Shown: positions 56,932-64,000 of the stretch, piece by piece
How positions within the stretch are numbered: position 1 is the stretch's first letter
Layout: each line of letters opens with the position of its first letter
Source of the DNA: Dastarcus helophoroides
Taxonomy: Eukaryota > Arthropoda > Insecta > Coleoptera > Bothrideridae
Length of the DNA stretch: 64,000 nucleotides
Direction: 5' to 3'
Assembly: GCA_028583605.1 (NCBI GenBank)
Contig: CM053328.1
Location: 1,032,501 to 1,096,500, forward strand
Translations under genes and position numbers: made by a program
The notes under the pieces: model-generated
The model's input: only the letters and a program-made list of their open reading frames with translations
Database searches by the model: none
What the model was told of the DNA's origin: nothing

Positions 56932-57462
56932 CTAAGAATATTTACTTCGTGCATGATCGACCACGCATGCGCATCTAATCATACACATCATAGTGTCACT
57001 ATCAACCTTAACGATTTTTAATAGAGATGAATGTACTAAAGGCCTAGCGCAACCATTTATAAGGTTGGCTCCAGCCTTATGGATGGCTAAGCTTTCACAT
57101 GCATTTAACATACAATTCTTATTTACTGTTCTTAACAATTTAATATTATTATCTATCCTATGGTCTAATTCAAAAGCATGTCTAGCCACACTTGACTTCT
57201 CAGTTCTTTCGTACCTCAAATGGGCCAAATGCCCCTTCAGTCGGATTTTAAGAGATCGTCTAGTTTGCCCGACATACTTTTGAGGACAAACCCTACATGA
57301 AATTTGGTAAATACCGGACTTATCCGTTTGCTCTACTTTATCGTTTAAACTACCCAAAAGCGAATTTAATTTTCCGTTAGAACTATGAACAACCCGGAAT
57401 CCAAGTTTACGTAAAATTCCACCCAGACCATGCGTAAGCGAGGGTTCAAAAGGAAGTGAGTG
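56932..57462 (-). pseudogene. GIY-YIG endonuclease domain of Penelope-like element
   Basis: A frame open from about 57459 to the stop at 56932. It starts with the linker words LPFEPSLTHGLGGILRKLGF typical of the region between RT and endonuclease. The GIY-YIG nuclease follows: SGIYQISC, KYVGQTRRS with the following Arg, and the catalytic-type Glu in NACESLAIHK. The Penelope-type zinc-binding residues CRVC and HAFELDH are also present. The domain would nick target DNA during retrotransposition. It appears intact as a domain, but the RT upstream is absent, so the fragment cannot act by itself. A cellular GIY-YIG gene is unlikely given the linker and the flanking terminal repeat. Confidence 0.85.
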
Positions 57463-57464
57463 AA

Positions 57465-58000
57465 AAAAAAAACAAATAAGAAGGAATTAAAAAAAACGAA
57501 GTTTCAAGAAAAACATTGTAATTTCGAAAAAAATACGACTTTCAAGTAAACGATCGAAAATTCCAAAAGTATTAAATGCAGAATTTTAAGGTTAAAAATC
57601 AAAATTTCTAGAAAAACACATTTAAAGAAACCAGTCGAAATTTCCGGTAAATCAGATTCTGAAAAGTCGAAATTGTTAAAAAATATAATGGAATTTAAAA
57701 AAAAAGGCACAGAGAAATCCGGCGAAATTTCGGGAAAACGGTCGAAATTGCAAGGAAGACTTAGAAATTGAGAACATTTTCGAAATTTTCCAGAGAAAAT
57801 TACATTTTGAGAAAAAAAAAGTGGAGCAATATAGTCGAAATTGAAAACAACTTTTTAAAGTTAAATAGTCAAAATTTCGAGAAAAAGACGAATTTCGGGA
57901 AAAAAGACGAAGTTTTGAATAAATTGTAAGATTTTCGTCGAAATGTTTACTTTCCTCCAGCTTCCGCAATTAACCTTGAAATTCTGTTTTTTTTTTAAAT
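57465..58000. repeat. Degenerate ~18-bp AT-rich repeat block (A-rich)
   Basis: CGAAATTTCGGGAAAACGGT and GTCAAAATTTCGAGAAAAAG-type words. From here to 58860 no gene or repeat is identifiable. Confidence 0.65.
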
Positions 58001-58867
58001 TTCGATTATAAGTTCCAATTTAATAGCTACTTCCTTGATTCGTTACAATTTTTCTTTAGATATAACGAAAACTTGCAACAAAATCCGCGTAATTCGTTCT
58101 AATTAACTTGAAAGCTAGTAAAAAATTATAATCTTAAAATTCATAAAATTCATTTCTTTCTGAAACCAAAATATTTTCATGGTTAAAAACAAGCTTGCCT
58201 GTGTGAAACTGTTCAGCCATTTGTGGCTCCCTTGAAACATTACCGTTATGCATCGCCCTGACGTTTACTTTTCCCCTCACAGATTCTGGGGTATTTTATG
58301 CTCCTTTTACTTTTCGCATTTCATTAAACAACAAACGTATTCTATTTGCTCAGAGATGAATCGATATGTTTGCTAAAATAATATGAAATTCTAATAAGAT
58401 GTACAAAAACATTTTCCTTTATTGTTTTCATAAAGTTCGTAAACATTCCTTGAAGAATAACAGGCCGGGGGGAATTCAAATAATTCGATACATTACCCGC
58501 TTACTCGCATAACGCGATTTCAATTTTTACTAAAAACTGGATCGTACCCATCCATAATCTTCGAGACATCAAAAGCAAACCTTTTAAAATACACCCTAGA
58601 AAAATTCACCACCAAACAAACCTCGCGAACAAGATTTAAAATCATAAAGTAACTTTCCACATAATGTTAAGCGTAAGAGAATTATTTCAGTCTTTCTCCT
58701 TAATCTGACTGCAGCAATCCCCCTTAAGGGCGAAAGTTGTTATTTACCCCTTAAAAGTTTTCGGCTTTATCAGTATTTATGCAAAATACAAACACATGTA
58801 AATTCCCTGAAGCGCAATTTCCATAAACCACGTATTCGATAAAAGCCCATCTTATATTTACTTTGAC

Positions 58868-59104
58868 GTGAGATTGTGCCATTACATCCAAAAAATATTA
58901 TCTAGTATATTGCACGAGGTGCAGCAAGGCGAGTTTACGTACGAAATTATTATTTTTTATATGGGGATTCAGGTGACATACGACTTAGTTGTTGAAAATG
59001 TTATGCAGCAAGTGAAGTATATGCAGTACACCGACGATTTTCTTATCAAATTACTGGAGGAAATTAGGAACATGCGAAATAAAAAAAATATATGTGGGAT
59101 GTAG
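58868..59104 (+). pseudogene. Remnant of a reverse transcriptase
   Basis: A 78-codon frame with HEVQQGEFTYEIIIFYMGI and VKYMQYTDDFLIKLLEEI. The spacing between the QQGE word and YTDDF matches the distance between RT motif B (PQG) and the YxDD catalytic box of non-LTR elements. Motif B has lost its proline, and everything before and after is missing. The similarity rests on two short motifs, so the call is tentative. Confidence 0.4.
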
Positions 59105-60695
59105 CAAACTCGTGGTACATTCCCTATTTTTTTTTTCTTTATTTATAAATCCATAACTTTAGTGATACGAACTGGTCTTTGGTCATGTTTGTATTTCAAT
59201 TTTTTTATTTATTTATTTATTTACTCATGAAACATCGATTTTTTTGACATGAAAATGACATCCTCTTAAGTTTCACTACAACTAAACCAACTTCCGATTT
59301 TTTAATTTCTGTATTATTATTACAATGTCCGTATTTTGTTACATTTTTTAAAATGTGCGCGATATTAGGAATGAATGAATAGAAGAGACAATTGACTTTT
59401 GAAGTATTTTTTCTTTCACAATTCGAAGTTTACATTTTCAATTTTTTACATTTTCCAACATTTTAACTTTAAAATAGAAATTTTAATTTGTTTTTATAAA
59501 ACAAACTATTACTTAATTTAGATTTATTTTTGGAAGATTTCGCTTTTTTCTAATCATTTCCGATTTAGACCGAATTGATTTTATAAATTCTCAGATTTCT
59601 TCTCAGGATTCCAAAGTTGCACTTTCAATGTTTATTTTTTCAATTCCGAATGTAAACTGGGAATAATAATTTTGTATAAATTTGCAATTTTATTTCGGTT
59701 TTACCAGAATGTGGTTTCGAAATTTTTGAGTTAAATTTGAAATTCCTGTTTTTTTTTTAAATTTTTTTGTAGTAATTTATGGTTTACACTTTCAGTTACA
59801 TTACTTTTAATGTTCGATTAGAAGTTTAAAACATGAACCTCTATTTTTAAAATATTAAGCCAAATTTTGTAATATCGACTTTACTTTTTTATCATTCTAA
59901 ATTTACCTTTTTCAGTATCACCGTGCCACCCTTTCCAAAAATGTGAATTATTTTATAAACTTTGAAAGTATATCATTGAGTAGTTAAATTCTTTAGAGGG
60001 AGTCTCCTTCATCTATAAAATTGAAATGGAAAAGAAAGTAAAAATTGCATCCTTGAAATCTTGGGAAAAAGCCAACGTGTAAAAAAACTCGTAAGTACAT
60101 AAATAAATAATCGAAATTTCGAATTTGAAAACGTAATTTTAAGAAAAATTTCACTGCAATTTAAAAGGGTGTACATTTCAATACTGTCGATAAAGCTTAA
60201 AAACTATCTATAAAATTACCCAATAAAAGAAAAAATAAATTAATTCTGGCGCCGCCATCGTTATTGAAATTTCAGGATTATCACAGTCAATAATCCGCTT
60301 TGGTTTCCTGACGCCACCAACACACAATGTAATCTAAAAGCTAGGTGCAAGATAAACGTATCTATAAATGTAAATCTAGGTAATCTTTGGCCAATATCTG
60401 TCTACTATAAAGCGGGGCTTTTCGTAGCGAACGGAAGCAAAAGGAACCCCACAAGATGGGTTTATATAAGGAATTAATTGACTTCGTCCATTTATCTCTT
60501 GTACACCTCAGAAAGCAATAGTAAGTCCTTACTTGCTAACAAACACAATGTGCCCTTTGCTCTTGAACCGAAGAGGTTACTGCAGCGCTTTATCGATTTT
60601 AGAATACCGCGTTCTTCCGATTGAATTATTTCCAAAAACCATTCCCCGTCGAACTAAAGTTTAAAGATCGTTACTAATAACTTTGAATATATTCT
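59105..60695. other. Intron DNA with weak AT-rich repeat, no gene
   Basis: 59140-59225 holds a scrap of the Penelope-like family (ACGAACTGGTCTTTGGTCAT, TTGTATTTCAATTT) and an (ATTT)n microsatellite. 59400-59920 shows a very degraded version of the AT-rich repeat. The remainder has nothing identifiable. Confidence 0.4.
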
Positions 60696-60699
60696 AACT

Positions 60700-60890
60700 A
60701 AATTTTTTGAAGTGAAAACTTCTTTACAAACGTTGAGTGATTTTTGGTAGGTGAAAATCTTATGGGTACGCGTAAGTAACATGCTAATGTCGCGTCACCA
60801 ACGTGATAATGTTACCACTAACAGTATACCTGTAACTAGGAGTACGACGTGTAATAGTAGAATTTAAAACGTGAGATCGGCGCACTTTTT
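60700..60890 (-). repeat. tRNA-derived SINE-like repeat, diverged copy
   Basis: Words shared with the 52500 copy in the same orientation: GAAAACTTCTTTACAAACG, GAGTGATTTTTGGTAGG, ATGTCGCGTCACCAACG, ATTTAAAACGTGAGATCGGC. The tRNA-like head is no longer recognisable. Confidence 0.45.
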
Positions 60891-61184
60891 TCCTCAATTT
60901 TCAAAATTTTTAACTTTTCTAGGAGATTTTCAACATTTATTTAGCTGAAGGATAGAATACAGATCAAGTTTGTCTCTATATTATTTTATTTAAGTGAATA
61001 TTTTCGGAGTTAGCACTAGTTCACGCAACGCAGTAATTGCGGCTGGAATCGAAGATTTTAAGGCGATCATCGGTGATTTCATAAACTGTGTTAGTTATCG
61101 ACTTATTCCGAGTGGATGCATTTTATCTGAGACATTATCGACACAGTTATCAGTTCCATAAATATTTAAATTGATTGATTGATT

Positions 61185-61440
61185 TTATTTTTCATATACA
61201 ATATAAGAAAATTTGGATGGAATTTCAAATTCATACATAAATAAAAATGATTTAATTTTTTTTATTAACTGTTCACTGTAGTAATCGGTACGGAATCTTA
61301 ATTGCCCGATTCGCTCTTGAATTTTTTTTATTAACAAGCTACTACTGCTATTAAGATATGTATGCAGCATTAAAAAAATGTTGGCTGCAGAAACAATGTG
61401 CATTCTGAATTGGATATAAGAAAAAATTGTGCACCGCACA
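61185..61440 (-). repeat. Repeat with 84-codon frame, shared with 1275-1400
   Basis: On the minus strand an open frame ends at 61185 with words RIGQLRFRTDYYSEQLIKK and FLFMYEFEIPSKFSYI. The DNA matches the fragment at 1275-1400. A repeated DNA segment with a translated look suggests the C-terminal end of a retroelement protein. I cannot name it. Confidence 0.4.
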
Positions 61441-61700
61441 CTACTGCACCCCAGAGCTGCATTACTGTATGGTAAACTATTATTATCTAATTATTTCCCA
61501 ACAAATGTAATTTTTATCGAAATTTTTATTTGGGCCACAATGCCTATTTCTACAGAAGTAAGCCCTCAAATTATTTAAGAATGACATAAAAGTCATACCT
61601 CATGAAGTAAACTTTGTTTCCTAAAATTTTACACATTAAGATGTCATTGGTAAAACTTTAGTCACAGTAATGCATTATATTCCTATCATTTATTTCATAT

Positions 61701-62079
61701 TGTAACGCAGTGTAAATAGATGGAATGGAATTGTAGAATTTAGTACATAAGAAAAGTTTCTAGAATAATCTGATAAGAGGAAAGTGGCCGCGATAACGAA
61801 GCAAACGGCAGATAAGCATTCCCGAAATTTCGGCAAACGATAAGCCTTATCTGCCGGATTGTTCTAGAACCTGGAGGCCAAAACTATATAAAGCGGCCAG
61901 CTCTCCCTCGAGTAAGTTAGTTAAAGTCAGTGTAATTAGTGAGTTAGTAGTTAGAAGTAAATAAGTGAGTTCATTATTCAGTTGTTGTGTTCCCAGTTGA
62001 GTTTGAAAATAAAGTGGGTATTATTCAATTCACGTGTAAACGTGTTAATAATCAATTCGAACCGATAAAGCTCGTAAGA
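61701..62079 (+). mobile_element. Solo LTR, sense orientation, 234 bp before the Ig2 exon
   Basis: 379 bp from TGTAACGCAGTG to CTCGTAAGA, flanked by ATAT (61697-61700 and 62080-62083). It carries the TATA box ACTATATAAAGCGG near 61884, an initiator-like GTCAGTGTAATTAG about 45 bases further, and AATAAAG near 62012. Its place directly in front of the Ig2 exon acceptor (62313), in the sense direction, means it could start or end transcripts in robo. Confidence 0.85.
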
Positions 62080-62117
62080 ATATTTTGCAGAAATGGATAA
62101 TCAAATAGAATAATAGA

Positions 62118-62246
62118 TTTTTTTTCATTGGCTTTTTCTTCACCAGTTACTCTTTCCACAATTCTAGATTTTCACCTTCTGTTAAAGATTGGCAATTGTG
62201 GAAGGATTAACTGGCAAAGAAAAATCCAATAAAACATGAATGAAAA
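62118..62246. mobile_element. Short MITE, copy 2
   Basis: Left CATTGGCTTTTTCTTCACCA, right TGGCAAAGAAAAATCCAATA, inverted copies. Inside, CTTTCCACAATTCTAG faces AATTGTGGAAGGA. Same family as 20664-20783. It lies between the LTR and the Ig2 exon; the left end is slightly truncated. Confidence 0.6.
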
Positions 62247-62313
62247 CAATACTGCAGAATACGTACCTGTAGTTTTATTCATGCATCGAATTTGAATTAT
62301 CTTATTGTTTCAG

Positions 62314-62592
62314 TTTTACGAGATGAGTTTCGATTAGAGCCCCAGAGCAGTCGAGTTGCTGTAGGCGAAGACATAGTTCTAGAGTGTTCACCTCCCAGAG
62401 GAGTACCAGAACCTCAAGTCCTTTGGAAAAGAGATGGGCAAACGTTAGAAATCACCGGAAGATTCAAATTAGTAGACGGTTCAAATCTGGCAATTACCGA
62501 TGCTAAAATTTCAGATGACGGACGCTATCAGTGCATTGCGAAAAATAGTGCCGGAATTAGAGAATCTTCCGTCGCCGTCCTTGAAGTATACA
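62314..62592 (+). CDS. robo2/3: Roundabout receptor, Ig2 exon
   Basis: Encodes the second Ig domain, which together with Ig1 forms the Slit-binding tip of Robo. The exon starts with TT, completing Val with the G left over from the Ig1 exon, and reads VLRDEFRLEPQSSRVAVGED, the hallmark entry of Robo Ig2. The Ig core is Cys25 in LEC, Trp38 in VLWKRDG and Cys74 in DDGRYQC. VDGSNLAI and AKNSAGIRES are also Robo-like. Acceptor ATTGTTTCAG precedes it; donor ACA|GTAAGT follows 62592, phase 1. The next exon follows after an intron of just 53 bp. Confidence 0.96.
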
Positions 62593-62645
62593 GTAAGTCA
62601 TCCTTCTTAGTACAATTTTTCTTTGTTAAACCTGCATATTTCTAG
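62593..62645 (+). other. 53-bp intron of robo (phase 1)
   Basis: GTAAGT at 62593 to TTTCTAG at 62645. Leftover A joins TC to give Ile, leading into KPFMIRPPENV. An insect-type short intron. Confidence 0.9.
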
Positions 62646-63664
62646 TCAAACCATTCATGATTCGTCCGCCTGAAAATGTGATCGCATTGGTTGGATCTAC
62701 CATCGAATTTCCATGCGCTGTAGGGGGCGATCCTCTCCCTGACGTTTTGTGGCGGAGAAACGCCGCAGGTGGTACCATGCCCCTAGGTAGGGTGCGAGTG
62801 TTGGAGGATCGCACCTTACGACTAGAAAGAATAACAATATTAGATCAAGGAAAATACACCTGCGAAGCTGATAATTTTGCCGGAAGTGTCGCAGCCTCGG
62901 CAACACTAACTGTGTATCAAGCACCAGTCTTCACGTCTAGACCTCTAGCACAAACGGTCGAAAGCGGTCAAGAAGTCAGTTTCCATTGCAGTGCAGATGC
63001 GAGCCCGAAACCTTTCATATTTTGGTCCTTCGAAGGGGATAGATCGTTGGTGTATCCGGGGACTCCGTACGGAAGTTTCGAAGCATTTACTTCCAAGAAT
63101 GGGAAATCGACTTTGATGTTAAAAAACGCCCAAATGCAAAATTCTGGCACTGTGATTATTTGTTCGGCTGTTAATACCGTAGGATCTGTTTCCACGAGGA
63201 CTCGATTGACTATAACTTCGAAGGAGGATAGACCGCCACCTATCATTATTCGGGGTCCAGTCAATCAAACGCTTCCGATTAATACAGTGGCATTTTTAAC
63301 TTGTATCGCCAAAGGAACACCAGAACCTATAATTTCTTGGTATAAAGAAGGGGTACCGATTACTCCATCTATTAGAATCAACATGACTAATGCCAGCCAA
63401 ATTATGATACATAATTTATCCAAGGAAGATTCCGGAGCTTACACTTGCGTAGTATCTTCTAAAGCAGGCAAAGCGACTTGGATAGGACATTTACTTGTTG
63501 AAAATCCTAAAAATCCCAACATTAACTTCTTCAAAGCCCCAGAGGCTGTAATGTTACCAGGGCCACCGAGCAGACCTCATGCTCTTAACCAATCGGAAGG
63601 GAGTGTTACTATAACTTGGGGGCAAAATAACAAAATAGGATCAAGTAGTCTTTTGGGTTATCAG
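62646..63664 (+). CDS. robo2/3: Roundabout receptor, Ig3-Ig4-Ig5 and start of FN3-1
   Basis: One 1019-bp exon, 339 full codons. Ig3 covers about residues 1-92: Cys23, Trp35 in VLWRR, Cys72 in DQGKYTC. Ig4 covers about 93-190: Cys114, Trp126 in FIFWSFEG, Cys172. Its last strand reads SGTVIIC, without the usual tyrosine two residues before Cys. Ig5 covers about 196-285: Cys219, Trp231 in IISWYKEG, Cys267 in DSGAYTC. A linker follows, then PGPPSRPHALNQSEGSVTI with Trp, the start of the first fibronectin type III domain. Several N-glycosylation sequons occur in and after Ig5 (NQT, NMT, NAS, NLS, NQS). Donor CAG|GTAAGG follows 63664, phase 0. The domains form the rod of the extracellular part of this cell-surface receptor. 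Confidence 0.97.
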
Positions 63665-63955
63665 GTAAGGAATTTTTTTATCTTGGTAAATTTCGTATAC
63701 ATATCAAAGTAAAATGAGGCATTAAGTAGAAGATTGCCTGAAATTGCTGTGTTTGTAATATTTCAGCGTCTATTCTAAATTTTCGAGTGCATACATTCAC
63801 ATAAATTCGTTAAAATCCAAACTGTTAAATATTTAAATGCTCAGTGACTCATTTTTACGAAAGTGGAATTTATTTAAAGTTGGAACTTTTGTTTCGTCCG
63901 AGTAAACTCCGATTCTTCAAAGACATATAAATCTTATTTTGTAAATATGTTACAG
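63665..63955 (+). other. 291-bp intron of robo (phase 0)
   Basis: GTAAGG to ATGTTACAG. No feature inside. Confidence 0.9.
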
Positions 63956-64000
63956 ATCGAACTATTTGGTCGAGAAGAAGGCGTAACTCCCACTTGGACG
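63956..64000 (+). CDS. robo2/3: Roundabout receptor, FN3-1 exon (partial, cut by window end)
   Basis: Reads IELFGREEGVTPTWT in frame with the preceding LLGYQ. Together they form the C-C' strands of the first fibronectin type III domain (YQ-IELFGRE is typical of Robo). The exon continues beyond 64000. Confidence 0.9.
   Translation, partial: MELFGREEGVTPTWT

Larger units (their letters stand above)
54946..57462 (-). mobile_element. Penelope-like retroelement 3' portion, split by a Jockey-like insertion
   Basis: Reading the minus strand: a GIY-YIG endonuclease region (57462-56932), a short spacer to 56911, the insertion of a non-LTR element (56897-55044), then the spacer resumes into a hammerhead-like motif and GTTGTGTTTTTTAATC...TTGGTTTCAG. 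The reverse transcriptase part is missing; the element is 5'-truncated at about 57462, where the AT-rich block starts. Penelope-like elements are the retroelements that join a telomerase-like RT to a GIY-YIG domain, and they are known to carry hammerhead motifs in their terminal repeats, which fits what is seen here. Confidence 0.75.
18103..62313 (+). other. 44.2-kb phase-1 intron of robo
   Basis: Runs from donor GTAGGT (18103) to acceptor ATTGTTTCAG (62313). The split codon G/TT rejoins to Val, and the Ig1-Ig2 order is that of every Robo, so no exon is needed in between. I found none. The intron carries two tRNA genes, many nested mobile elements and the AT-rich degenerate repeat; each is listed separately. 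Its length is in sharp contrast to the 53-bp and 291-bp introns that follow. Confidence 0.85.

Noticed and set aside
62626..63264. Minus-strand frames opposite Ig3-Ig5
   Set aside because: Shadows of the robo exon on the other strand.

Overview
The window is a piece of a large, AT-rich, transposon-laden animal genome, most likely an insect and plausibly a beetle. The only host protein-coding gene I can support is a roundabout (Robo) axon-guidance receptor on the + strand. Its Ig1 exon lies at 17782-18102, Ig2 at 62314-62592, Ig3-Ig4-Ig5 plus the start of FN3-1 at 62646-63664, and the next FN3-1 exon begins at 63956 and runs off the window. Splice phases join cleanly (1/1, 1/1, 0/0). The Ig1 wording resembles the insect Robo2/Robo3 branch more than Robo1. 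The exon(s) with the signal peptide and the rest of the receptor (later FN3 domains, membrane span, cytoplasmic CC motifs) are outside or not recognisable here.

Almost everything else is intron. Positions 1-17781 are upstream intron or flanking DNA. Positions 18103-62313 form a single 44,211-bp intron between Ig1 and Ig2. It holds two identical tRNA-Pro(AGG) genes in opposite orientation (23355-23426 +, 25259-25330 -) and a dense nest of mobile DNA. This includes LTRs with TATA box and poly(A) signal, all in the sense orientation, and hAT-type DNA elements with 8-bp target duplications (11995-15001, 33553-34195, 45526-46581). It also includes a foldback element with TA target (43249-45061), non-LTR retrotransposon remnants (8192-9545, 55044-56897, 58868-59104), a Penelope-like element with a GIY-YIG endonuclease domain (56932-57462), tRNA-derived SINE-like repeats, and several unclassified families.

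Two patterns stand out. First, hammerhead ribozymes. A ~600-bp repeat occurs twice in opposite orientation (10313-10917 -, 42024-42616 +), each copy carrying a type I hammerhead fold; the 42.5-kb copy has an intact core. A second, hammerhead-like motif recurs in the repeats linked to the Penelope-like element. Second, many blocks summing to very roughly 15-20 kb are built from a degenerate ~18-bp unit of the form TTTTTTGAAAATTTCGAC. The blocks are laid down in both orientations, with higher-order copies and long hairpins; one orientation switch coincides with a (TGAAAAC)n array at 27216-27486.

The host genes do not form a pathway within the window: it is one receptor gene plus two tRNA genes embedded in its intron. 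The transposable elements show layered nesting (for example Jockey-like inside Penelope-like). A promoter-bearing LTR sits 234 bp upstream of the Ig2 exon and could affect how robo is transcribed. All family assignments come from reading the sequence by eye, without database comparison.
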